From NCBI GenBank assembly GCA_030123645.1, contig JASJYE010000004.1, positions 1-24,406 of the forward strand: a stretch of DNA of 24,406 bases. The letters are read 5' to 3'. Below the pieces are notes generated by a model. That model saw only the letters and a program-made list of their open reading frames with translations, did no database searches and was not told the DNA's origin. Shown here piece after piece: positions 7,776-15,225 of the stretch (position 1 is its first letter; each line of letters starts with the position of its first letter). Source of the stretch: Candidatus Hydrogenedentota bacterium. GTDB lineage: Bacteria > Hydrogenedentota > Hydrogenedentia > Hydrogenedentales > GCA-2746185. The translations under genes and the position numbers were made by a program.

Positions 7776-9029
7776 CTATTTGTACGGCCCCATCCATTCG
7801 CCGGCGGCGATGAGCTGCTTCTCCTCGCCCCCATACGTCGTAGCCACGACATCCACGTCGTCCGACGAAATCATCATGTCAGTGTGAACGGTAGATTCGT
7901 TGCACCCGAGTGCCTCGACCTCCTCCTGACCCATCGATGTGCCTCCATCGAGGCAGAATTTGTACGCCTGTCCGACCGCAATATGACAGGCCGCGTTCTC
8001 GTCGAAGAGGATCTCCTGAAAGACGCGGCCCGAGCGATATACCGGCGAATCGATCCCGACCAGCGCCACCTCGCCGAGTCTGCGGCCCCCTTCATCGCTG
8101 TCAATGTAGACCTCAAAAGTATCCGCCCCCTGCGAGGCCTTGAAATCGGTAATCACGCCGTTTTCGAAGTTTATGCTAAGATCCTTGATGAGTTTCCCAT
8201 TGATAATAAAGGGGCGCGTCGCGCGCGCGTGCCCCTGCGTCAGGCGGTAATCCGGCGTCGTAAATACCTCCTCTGTCGGGAGGTTCGGTTCAAAGTCCAC
8301 CCCGCGCGTACTCGTCTCCTGGCCTCCCTTCCATATCGCCTTCTCAGACAGACCGACCGTCAAGTCCGTCCCCGGACCAACGAAACGGAGTTCCTTAATC
8401 TTGAGATCCGTGAGCTTTCGCCCACGGCTTTGAAGCGTTTCGTTGTGCTCCCGCCAGAGATCGAGGCACGCCGGTCTATCCGCGCGGCACAACGCAAAAA
8501 TGGCCTCCCAAAGCTTTTCATAGGCCTCATCCGCACCAAGCTCCGGGTAAACCTTCTGGCCCCACCGTGGCGTCGCCGCCGCTGCGACACACCAATGCGC
8601 CTTCGACTTGCCCACGCCCTCATCGTAGAAATACTTCATCGCCAGATGGCGATGGAGGCGCACCGTATTCAGCTTTTTCGGATCGAGCGGAGTCAAAAGG
8701 TCCGGATATTCCATCCCAATCAGCTTCAGATTCGCGCCCTGCTCTTCGACGATCGACGTGTATTTCTGGGTCACATACTCAGGGACGAATTTCAGGTCGT
8801 CCTCCTGCGAAGCTTCGATACGCAGCTTCATCGCGCGCGGTTCGTCAAGGTCAAGATCGACGAACTTCGCACCTCGTTCGTAGCACGCCTCCGCAATCAG
8901 CATCGCAACATCGCGATGGATCGCCTCCGTGGTAATGTTGACAACCTGCCCGGGCTGCACATTGAGCCCATGCGTCGCAATAAGTTCCGCGTAACGCTCG
9001 AAATCCTTGTCAAACCCTTGAAGCAACAT
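7776..9029 (-). CDS. M29-family metallo-aminopeptidase
   Basis: A 417-residue cytoplasmic protein of the AmpS/PepS/aminopeptidase T family, which removes N-terminal residues using two metal ions. The characteristic C-terminal half is intact: NLPTEEVFTTPD supplies a glutamate ligand, GEVALVG the second glutamate, DENAACHIAVG a His, and STVHTDMMI the final His/Asp pair. Length matches the family (around 400-420). The ATG at 9027-9029 has GAGGG nine bases upstream. It is the first of three minus-strand genes with gaps of 113 and 68 bases, suggesting an operon with the sulfatase-like lipoprotein and arylsulfotransferase, although a peptidase has no obvious link to sulfate chemistry. A long open frame on the opposite strand is only its shadow. 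Confidence 0.93.
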   Translation of the reverse strand: MLLQGFDKDFERYAELIATHGLNVQPGQVVNITTEAIHRDVAMLIAEACYERGAKFVDLDLDEPRAMKLRIEASQEDDLKFVPEYVTQKYTSIVEEQGANLKLIGMEYPDLLTPLDPKKLNTVRLHRHLAMKYFYDEGVGKSKAHWCVAAAATPRWGQKVYPELGADEAYEKLWEAIFALCRADRPACLDLWREHNETLQSRGRKLTDLKIKELRFVGPGTDLTVGLSEKAIWKGGQETSTRGVDFEPNLPTEEVFTTPDYRLTQGHARATRPFIINGKLIKDLSINFENGVITDFKASQGADTFEVYIDSDEGGRRLGEVALVGIDSPVYRSGRVFQEILFDENAACHIAVGQAYKFCLDGGTSMGQEEVEALGCNESTVHTDMMISSDDVDVVATTYGGEEKQLIAAGEWMGPYK

Positions 9030-9580
9030 GGGAAAGCACCCTCAATCATATTTCCGCCGATACGAGCCGAAATAGTACCAGAAAAGCTTGATCGGGAATG
9101 ATAATCGCCCCATTGATGCGGAGCGAAAGCGCCGCCGCGGGCCTTAGCACTTTGTCGGACTTCGGTGTACTCATCTCTGGAAGTCCTTATATATCAATGC
9201 TCTATTTTTCTACATAAACACCTCGTACTATTGAAAACAAACGACTTAGGAACAAAGTCCGACAGACTGTTAGGATGGAAATCGCCAGAAACAAGCGGAG
9301 AAAGGACCAAATCATACCTCAGACATGTCATCTGTTCCTGGAAGCAATCTTATAAGGTCATGGCCGGGCGGGCAGCTTGCCGGCCGGTTTCAGTATTTGG
9401 GGAACAACGCGGTCGCGGTCCATGGCAAGGACACCTCGATCCGCCTGATGGCCGGGCAGTACCGTAGTTCACCATGGCACAAGCACTTGATTCCAGCCGT
9501 CGATGCCTCTGTTTTCGCCTCTATGCGAAATGTGCCCGGAACTTCGAGGCCCGACTGGCAAAGTGCATCGATGTTGAAGC
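9030..9580. other. Gene-poor intergenic stretch, partly AT-rich; no gene recognised
   Basis: Between the divergent aminopeptidase and GntR genes lie about 615 bases without a convincing gene. Bases 9160-9360 are distinctly AT-rich against the GC-rich surroundings. An inverted pair TGTCGGACTT (9153-9162) and AAGTCCGACA (9255-9264) brackets about 90 bases of this. From about 9360 the sequence is GC-rich again, with a small hairpin made of GGCA and TGCC arms. Short open frames exist on both strands, but none has a ribosome site, a familiar motif or sensible composition. It may be a decayed insertion or gene. Confidence 0.4.
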
Positions 9581-9610
9581 GTGACAATACGGTGTGGCGA
9601 ATGCTATGCT
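9581..9610 (+). promoter_or_regulatory. Probable sigma-70-type promoter of the GntR regulator
   Basis: GTGACA (9581-9586) and TATGCT (9605-9610) are 18 bases apart, matching five and four of six consensus bases. A start near 9617 would leave a short leader ahead of the regulator's GAGGA ribosome site. No clear operator palindrome is seen, but self-regulation is usual in this family. Confidence 0.45.
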
Positions 9611-9644
9611 GTCGGTCTTTGGCTAAGTCATTGAGGATAATTCT

Positions 9645-10076
9645 ATGGTTCCGTCCGTCAACATCCACAGCAGTGTCGCAGTCTACGCCCAAATTGAAAA
9701 CGAAATTCGTTTCGCCATCGCATCGGGGAGATTGAAATTCGCGGATCGCCTTCCGTCCGTCCGACAGATGTCGGAGACCTTGGGCGTCAATCCCAATACG
9801 GTTGCAAAGGCTTACCGCGATCTGGAGGTCATGGGCCTACTATATACCCGAAGGGGAATGGGCGTGTATGTCAACAAGGGTGTACAGGCCAATTGCCAGG
9901 AGAGCTGCGGTATACAGATTGCCGAGAAGCTTCATGAGGTGACGCAGGAGGCCAAGGCGGCGGGTATGAACAAGAAGGAGATCGCTGCCGTGGTAGCCAA
10001 GAGCTTTGCCGTGGACGGAAGTCCATACCTTGAAGTCCCCAAAGACATCATTGCATTGGCGAAGACTCAAAAATAG
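9645..10076 (+). CDS. GntR-family regulator, YtrA subfamily
   Basis: A 143-residue protein. Residues 10-75 form the GntR winged helix-turn-helix, with PSVRQMSETLGVNPNTVAKAYRDLEVMGLLYTRRG giving the recognition helix and wing. The remaining ~60 residues are too short for an FadR or UbiC ligand domain, which is the hallmark of the YtrA type, where a short helical tail makes the dimer. The ATG has GAGGA seven bases upstream. YtrA regulators usually sit beside and control an ABC transporter operon; none is found here, because the next gene is convergent and encodes an HDOD protein. The target is therefore unknown and may be distant or lost. No effector can be inferred. Confidence 0.9.
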   Translation: MVPSVNIHSSVAVYAQIENEIRFAIASGRLKFADRLPSVRQMSETLGVNPNTVAKAYRDLEVMGLLYTRRGMGVYVNKGVQANCQESCGIQIAEKLHEVTQEAKAAGMNKKEIAAVVAKSFAVDGSPYLEVPKDIIALAKTQK

Positions 10077-10145
10077 CCTGCCCCGCAGGAACTATAAGAT
10101 CGCTGGTGTCGCAGCCGTGAACAGGCCGGAGGAAGAGTTGCGTTA

Positions 10146-11360
10146 TTACGCTATCCGGCACAGGTCCCACCAATGCCCCACATGGTCGCCCAGCTTTAGT
10201 CCTTCCAGATAAACCATGTCGAGCTCTGCCTTGCCGTAGTCTTCTGTCGCCGCTTCTTCTTCGCAGAAGTAGTTGGCGACGTGCACAGCCGTTAAAGGCG
10301 TAAAGCTTTCTTCTTCCTCAAAGGTATACATCTCATCCGGATCGCCGGATGGAAAGAAGTGATGGCTGATACCTTTTACGATATCGTCTGCGAGGCCCCA
10401 CAAATCGAGCAGATAAGCCCCGATCTCTGCATGGGTGACTCCCAGAACTTTCTTCTCAGCCTGAATGAGTGTCGATCCGTGGTCGCGCGCATGTGCCAGA
10501 ACTTCGTCGAATTCAGCGGGCAGCTTTGAGGCCAATATCAGCAGACCGATGTCATGCAGTAAACCTGCGGTGTAGGAATCGTCAATAATCGGCCTGTTGG
10601 TCGTCTCGAATTCCGCTATGCATCTGGCATATTCGCCTACAGTCAGCCCATGTTCCCACAGTTCATCGAGATCGAATCCCTCGGATAGCTCATCCTCTTT
10701 GACATTTTCAAAGAGTTCGGCCATGAGAACGAAACTCTTTAAGTTTTCCAGGCCGAGCATATGGGTGGCGTACATCACATTCGAAACACGGTCCTTATGG
10801 GCCGTGTGAGTATTCACGAGTTTAAGGACTTTGGCGGTCATGCCGGGATCCTTCGATATAATTTGAGCGACACGTTCTAAGGATGGCTCGGGAGAATTGA
10901 TTTCCTCCATGATGCGCCAGTAAAGTACGGGTACCGAAGGGAGCGTGCCCATGCGCATCAGCGTCGTCTTTACCGTAGAATTCTTCATCCGCTCACATAA
11001 TGTGAAGGCACGCGCAAGAATGTTTCGGAGGTGGTCCGGATCGCAGGGCTTCGCTAAGATTTGATGCGCTACGTTTGCGGCTTCTATCAAAGACTCCGCG
11101 CCGAGATTCGCAGAAAGCACGATTCGGATCATCTCAGGAGACTTTTCACACACCTTGCCCAAGAACTCGGCCCCTTGCATGCCGGGCATGTGCAAATCAG
11201 ACACGACCACGTCGAATCCTTGTTCCGCCTCCATAAGCAAGAGTGCCTGCTCGCCCCCGGTCGCAAAGCTCATGTGCCACGAAGATCGCATACGATGCAA
11301 CATGTGTTTGAGGCCGTTTAGGAGGTTTTCATCGTCGTCGACGAACAGCACTCGCTTCAT
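10146..11360 (-). CDS. Response regulator with receiver and HDOD domains
   Basis: A 404-residue cytoplasmic signalling protein. Residues 1-125 form a CheY-like receiver: acidic pocket DDD at 8-10, phospho-acceptor Asp55 (VVVSDLHMPG), Ser83 in the Thr/Ser position and Lys104 (ILAKP). An HDOD domain follows from about 135 to 330, with LPSVPVLYWRIMEEI, the ISKDPGMTAKVLKLVN helix and GLLHDIG. HDOD domains resemble HD phosphohydrolases but usually lack activity and act as signalling scaffolds. The C-terminal part (SHHFFPSGD onwards) matches the HDOD tail of similar proteins. The ATG at 11358-11360 is preferred to a GTG/ATG 10 codons upstream because it starts MKRVLFVDDD; the purine-rich GGAGGGAGAG lies a little far (11 bases). 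No histidine kinase is adjacent, so it is an orphan regulator. Confidence 0.92.
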   Translation of the reverse strand: MKRVLFVDDDENLLNGLKHMLHRMRSSWHMSFATGGEQALLLMEAEQGFDVVVSDLHMPGMQGAEFLGKVCEKSPEMIRIVLSANLGAESLIEAANVAHQILAKPCDPDHLRNILARAFTLCERMKNSTVKTTLMRMGTLPSVPVLYWRIMEEINSPEPSLERVAQIISKDPGMTAKVLKLVNTHTAHKDRVSNVMYATHMLGLENLKSFVLMAELFENVKEDELSEGFDLDELWEHGLTVGEYARCIAEFETTNRPIIDDSYTAGLLHDIGLLILASKLPAEFDEVLAHARDHGSTLIQAEKKVLGVTHAEIGAYLLDLWGLADDIVKGISHHFFPSGDPDEMYTFEEEESFTPLTAVHVANYFCEEEAATEDYGKAELDMVYLEGLKLGDHVGHWWDLCRIA

Positions 11361-11705
11361 GATAATTGAATCTCTCCTCCCTCTGCGCATGAGCTGGAGC
11401 GAAAATACAAGGAACGAACTACTTACTTGTAAAATATACCCGGTTTTGTAAAGAAATTACCACTTTCAAGAGCCCGGGCTCTCAATCTCCAGCTGTAAGT
11501 ACCTGTGAATAAAGCCTTTAACTAATTAAAACAAGCACGCCCCAAGAATTGGAGTATTCGATGGGGCGCAGCCAAAAATGTCGGAGAACTCAGGAATAGA
11601 CGCCACTGGTCCATTTGACATAGCCTTCTCATGAAATGACTCAAAGATGAACGAGTTTGGCGCCGGAACGTCGAGTCTTTTATTGGCGCCCTGTGCCGGC
11701 CGAAG

Positions 11706-11751
11706 GCGCAGTAGCAGCAAACGGACCGATATAAACTGAAAGTGCTCTAGC
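11706..11751. repeat. 46-base dispersed repeat, copy B
   Basis: Second copy of the element at 4376-4421, same orientation, 40 of 46 bases identical, with differences spread singly. It ends 22 bases before the ptrB start codon, so it could contribute a promoter (TATAAA within ATATAAACT) or leader. The rest of the gap 11361-11705 shows no gene; the part nearest the HDOD gene is AT-rich and must hold its promoter. Confidence 0.6.
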
Positions 11752-11773
11752 CAATGGAGAAGAGCTCGCGAAT

Positions 11774-13816
11774 ATGACACCGCCCTACGCAAAAAAAGTC
11801 CCACGGAAATTGGAAATGCATGGACATGCCCGCCTCGACGATTACTATTGGCTGCGGGAGCGGGAGAATCCAGAAGTCATCGCCTATCTTGAAGCGGAGA
11901 ACGAATACACCGGAAGAGTGATGGCGCACACCGAAGCCTTCCAGGAATCGCTCTTCGAAGAAATTAAGGCGCGTATAAAGCAGGACGACAGTTCCGTGCC
12001 ATATAAACTGAAGGACTTCTACTACTACGCCCGATTCGAGGAGGGCAGGCAATATCCCATCCATTGCCGCAAACGGGGGGCGCTCGATGCCCCCGAGTCC
12101 GTCATGCTCGATCTGAACGAGCTCGCCATGGGCCACGACTTCTACGCCCTAAGCGGCCGTGCCATCAGCTACAAGCAGGACATTCTCGCTTATGCTGAGG
12201 ACACCCGTGGCCGCCGCATCTACGGCATCCGCTTCAAGGACCTCGAAACCGGGGAAATCCTGGAGGACGTAATCCCGGAAGTCACCGGGCACATGGTCTG
12301 GGCCAACGACAACAAGACCCTATTTTACAGCAAGCAGGACCTGGTGACCCTTCGGTCTTACCAAATCTACCGGCACACGCTCGGCACTGGACCGGATGCC
12401 GACGTACTCGTCTATGAAGAGCCCGATGAGACCTTCACATGCCACGTTGGCAAATCCCGATCCCGAAAATTCATCATCATCGCTTCCTCGCAAACGCTTA
12501 GCAACGAATATCGCTTCTTGAATGCAGATGAGCCGGCGGGAGAATTTATGCTCTTCGCGCCGCGCGTGCGGAACCACGAATACATCCTCGACCATTACGG
12601 AGACTATTTTTACGTGCGGAGCAACGATCGGGCGCAAAACTTCCGCCTGATGCGCACGCCTGAAACCGACACGGCCCAGGGCAATTGGGAAGAGGTCATC
12701 CCGCACAGGGAAGAGGTCTTGCTGCGTTCCTTCGAACTGTTCAAGGAGCATCTGGTTCTCGAAGAGCGCAAGGACGGCCTGGTCCGCATCCGCATCCTCC
12801 CCTGGGACGGCAGTGCTGAGCATTATCTCAATTTCGGCGAGCCTACCTATCTGGCCTACGTCGGTCACAATCCGGAAGCGGATTCCCGGATTCTCCGTTA
12901 CGGCTACACCTCGCTCACTACCCCCAATACCATCTACGATTACGATATGGGCACGCGTGAGAAGACGCTGATGAAGCGCGACGAGGTCCTCGGCGGCTTT
13001 GAGTCTGCCGACTATACAACCGAGCGCCTCGACGCCACCGCGCGCGACGGTACGAGGGTCCCTATCTCAATTGTTTACCGCAACGACCGGCCCAAGGGCG
13101 TGTCCGGTCCGCTGTTGCTTTACGCCTACGGCTCGTATGGAAACAGCACAAACGCGACCTTCAGCTCTCCCCGGCTCAGTCTTCTCGATCGTGGATTCGC
13201 CTTCGCCATTGCGCACGTGCGCGGAGGCCAGGAGCTCGGCCGGCGCTGGTACGACGAGGGCAAGCTCCTGAACAAGAAAAATACCTTTGCCGACTTTGTC
13301 GATTGCGCGGACTATCTCGTCAGCCGTGGCTACACCAGCCCCGAACACCTATTTGCCACTGGAGGCAGCGCGGGCGGTCTTCTCATGGGCGTGATCGTCA
13401 ATATGCGCCCTGAACTCTTCTGTGGCGTCGTGACCCGTGTCCCCTTCGTCGACGTTGTCACCACCATGCTCGACGACGACATCCCCCTCACCACCAGCGA
13501 ATATGACGAATGGGGCAACCCAAACGACAAAGAGTATTACGACTACATCCTCTCCTACTCTCCATACGACAACGTTGCATCGAAGGCCTATCCCAACCTT
13601 CTCGTCACCACGGGGCTCCACGATTCACAGGTACAATACTGGGAACCCGCGAAATGGGTGGCGAAGCTCCGCGCCAATAAGACCGGAAGCAACCGGCTAC
13701 TCCTCAAAACGAACATTGAAGCCGGCCATGGCGGCGCATCGGGAAGGTATAACGCCTACAAGGAAACTGCGCTGGATTACGCCTTCATGCTCGACCTCGC
13801 GGGCATCAAGGAATAA
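11774..13816 (+). CDS. ptrB: Oligopeptidase B (S9A prolyl oligopeptidase family)
   Basis: A 680-residue cytoplasmic serine peptidase that cuts short peptides after Arg or Lys. It has an N-terminal propeller (to about 400) opened by RLDDYYWLRERENPEVIAYL, then an alpha/beta hydrolase domain. The catalytic triad is intact: Ser532 in GGSAGG, Asp617 in GLHDSQV and His652 in EAGHGG. By my count these residue numbers coincide with those recalled for E. coli PtrB. The acidic segment TTMLDDDIPLTTSEYDEWGNP, which gives oligopeptidase B its basic-residue preference, is also present. There is no signal peptide. The ribosome site is modest (GGAG about 13 bases upstream). The gene is flanked by intergenic repeat copy B upstream and converges with the B-box/TPR gene. 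Confidence 0.95.
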   Translation: MTPPYAKKVPRKLEMHGHARLDDYYWLRERENPEVIAYLEAENEYTGRVMAHTEAFQESLFEEIKARIKQDDSSVPYKLKDFYYYARFEEGRQYPIHCRKRGALDAPESVMLDLNELAMGHDFYALSGRAISYKQDILAYAEDTRGRRIYGIRFKDLETGEILEDVIPEVTGHMVWANDNKTLFYSKQDLVTLRSYQIYRHTLGTGPDADVLVYEEPDETFTCHVGKSRSRKFIIIASSQTLSNEYRFLNADEPAGEFMLFAPRVRNHEYILDHYGDYFYVRSNDRAQNFRLMRTPETDTAQGNWEEVIPHREEVLLRSFELFKEHLVLEERKDGLVRIRILPWDGSAEHYLNFGEPTYLAYVGHNPEADSRILRYGYTSLTTPNTIYDYDMGTREKTLMKRDEVLGGFESADYTTERLDATARDGTRVPISIVYRNDRPKGVSGPLLLYAYGSYGNSTNATFSSPRLSLLDRGFAFAIAHVRGGQELGRRWYDEGKLLNKKNTFADFVDCADYLVSRGYTSPEHLFATGGSAGGLLMGVIVNMRPELFCGVVTRVPFVDVVTTMLDDDIPLTTSEYDEWGNPNDKEYYDYILSYSPYDNVASKAYPNLLVTTGLHDSQVQYWEPAKWVAKLRANKTGSNRLLLKTNIEAGHGGASGRYNAYKETALDYAFMLDLAGIKE

Positions 13817-13826
13817 GTGAAGCCTG

Positions 13827-13849
13827 CGCGCGATGAATTTTTTCGCGCG
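13827..13849. terminator. Hairpin between convergent genes, possible bidirectional terminator
   Basis: CGCGCGA (13827-13833) and TCGCGCG (13843-13849) pair perfectly around a nine-base T-rich loop, 10 bases after the ptrB stop and 37 before the end of the facing gene. The position suits a shared terminator; the lack of a T-run after the stem weakens the case. Confidence 0.4.
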
Positions 13850-13885
13850 GATTGGCGCCGAACGGGGAACGCGCGATAATTGGCG

Positions 13886-14893
13886 CTACCGCCGGTCGCG
13901 CTTCTTCGTTTCCGTGTTGAGGCTTCCCTCGAGGTAGGCCTTCATCCGGCGCTGCGTCTTCTCGATCACCTTGCGCAACTGCTTCGCCTTTTTCTCCGCG
14001 TGGGGGTTTCCCGGGTCGATCTCGAGCGCTTGCTCCATATACTTGAGGGCGTCCGGATAATCGCGGCTCTTGATAAAGCCAATCCCCGCATTGACGGTGG
14101 AGACAACCAACTTGCGGCGAATCCGAGCTGAATCAGGATGGTTTTGACGCGCCAGTGAATACTGCTCTGTGGCCGGCTGATAGTTCCGCTGCTCGAAATA
14201 GAAATCGCCCATCGATTCCTCTTGCTCGAGTTGGACACGCTCGCGCTTTCCGGCCCCGTCGCCGTCGCCCTGGGACGGCTGAGCGTCGAGCCGGCTCTTT
14301 TCTTTGTATTGCTCAAGTGTGTAGACGCCTGAGACGGCCGAACTCTCGACCAGCACATTGATGTTGTTGGAAGTTTCATCTTTTGGGATCAGGTAAAAGC
14401 GGGGATGGTCCGGATTGTAGAGGTTCATCGTCTTTCCCTTGAGCACCTCCCCATCCTCGAATTCCACGACGACGTCCGTGCCACCCGGGGTGTATTCTTG
14501 AACATTTTCACTGGGCTCGAACTTACCGTCGTAGCTCTTGACGTGGCAGATGTACTTGACGTCTTCAAAACGCACCCGCAAGGACTCGCCGGTCGCTGTG
14601 CCGTCATCGTTCTCGCACTCCAGATGAAACCCGGTATCGCGAAGGTTCATCGTCCGGCACGCCCCCTGTGCCGTTTGGCCGTTGCGAAAATGAACAACCT
14701 GCGCGTGGCGAGACCGCCGCCTACGGCCTTCAGTCAGCTTACGCTCAAGCTCGAGCTTCTCCCCGATGGGCTTATAGTGCTTTTTACAGTACAGATTGCC
14801 TTCGTGCCGCGTGAAGCAATCCTGACAGTAAAACGAGCCGCAAACTGAGCAGTATCCCGCTACGTCCCGCGTCAAGTGGTTCGGGCACTTCAT
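13886..14893 (-). CDS. B-box zinc finger protein with paired beta domains and TPRs
   Basis: A 335-residue protein with three parts. Residues 1-40 carry a B-box-like zinc finger, with Cys/His at 3, 6, 15, 18, 23, 26, 30, 36 and 39. Next come two similar beta-rich segments, one beginning VVHFRNGQTAQGACRTMNL and the other VVVEFEDGEVLKGKTMNLY; the shared pattern V-F-x-G-x-x-x-G-x-T-M-N-L suggests an internal duplication, of the DUF6982 kind if memory serves. The C-terminal ~110 residues hold TPR repeats (GDFYFEQRNYQPATEQYSLA; GFIKSRDYPDALKYMEQAL) and a basic tail. There is no signal peptide. The ATG at 14891-14893 is chosen for GGAGG eight bases upstream and because it starts the zinc finger. It probably mediates protein contacts; no enzyme activity is evident and its partners are unknown. 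Confidence 0.82.
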   Translation of the reverse strand: MKCPNHLTRDVAGYCSVCGSFYCQDCFTRHEGNLYCKKHYKPIGEKLELERKLTEGRRRRSRHAQVVHFRNGQTAQGACRTMNLRDTGFHLECENDDGTATGESLRVRFEDVKYICHVKSYDGKFEPSENVQEYTPGGTDVVVEFEDGEVLKGKTMNLYNPDHPRFYLIPKDETSNNINVLVESSAVSGVYTLEQYKEKSRLDAQPSQGDGDGAGKRERVQLEQEESMGDFYFEQRNYQPATEQYSLARQNHPDSARIRRKLVVSTVNAGIGFIKSRDYPDALKYMEQALEIDPGNPHAEKKAKQLRKVIEKTQRRMKAYLEGSLNTETKKRDRR

Positions 14894-15225
14894 ACTCCAC
14901 TCCTCCCGGGGCATGCCGTTTATTGGCGCCCCAAGCTAAGGTAGTATACTTAAACGGTTTACGACATAACCGCAGTACCTTACGACTAATGCGTTATGAT
15001 GACGATACCGCCCGACCACTTCCTTCACTAATGTATGCTAGATCATTGACCTGCGATTTGCAAGATATGGCGCTCAGGACGGAGCCAATGTACTGGGTTC
15101 ATCCTCGGACGTGTAGGTACAAAGCGAAGCATAATGTCTTGAATTGAGGCCGTTCATGCGCCATAGTGGATGCTGGGCGGGTGGGGACGGCCCCAAATCC
15201 CAAACAGAGTGCCCGCCGTGCAGTT
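14894..15225. other. Divergent intergenic region between the B-box/TPR and STAND-TPR genes
   Basis: About 330 bases of lower GC content hold the control regions for two divergent genes. A palindromic AGTATACT near 14943-14950 could serve as a -10 element on either strand, but no good -35 accompanies it. A 74-codon open frame (14923-15147) has no ribosome site or recognisable content. I see no recognisable effector-domain remnant belonging to the downstream NTPase. Confidence 0.3.

Noticed and set aside
7770..9101. A 443-codon open frame on the plus strand
   Set aside because: It lies wholly opposite the M29 aminopeptidase gene, contains no known motif and is rich in Arg/Leu as expected for an antisense shadow in GC-rich DNA.
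9153..9264. Inverted pair TGTCGGACTT/AAGTCCGACA as ends of an insertion element
   Set aside because: A 10-base inverted pair about 100 bases apart is expected by chance in a window of this size, and no transposase is present between the arms.
10077..10089. CCTGC-CCC-GCAGG hairpin after the GntR stop as a terminator
   Set aside because: The stem is only five bases with no T-run after it; too weak to list.
11679..11691. TTTATTGGCGCCC, identical at 14919-14931
   Set aside because: A 13-base match between two places in 24 kb is expected a few times by chance, and the two sites have different settings.
14923..15147. A 74-codon plus-strand frame in the divergent gap
   Set aside because: No ribosome site, unusual composition and no recognisable motif; it overlaps the probable promoter region.
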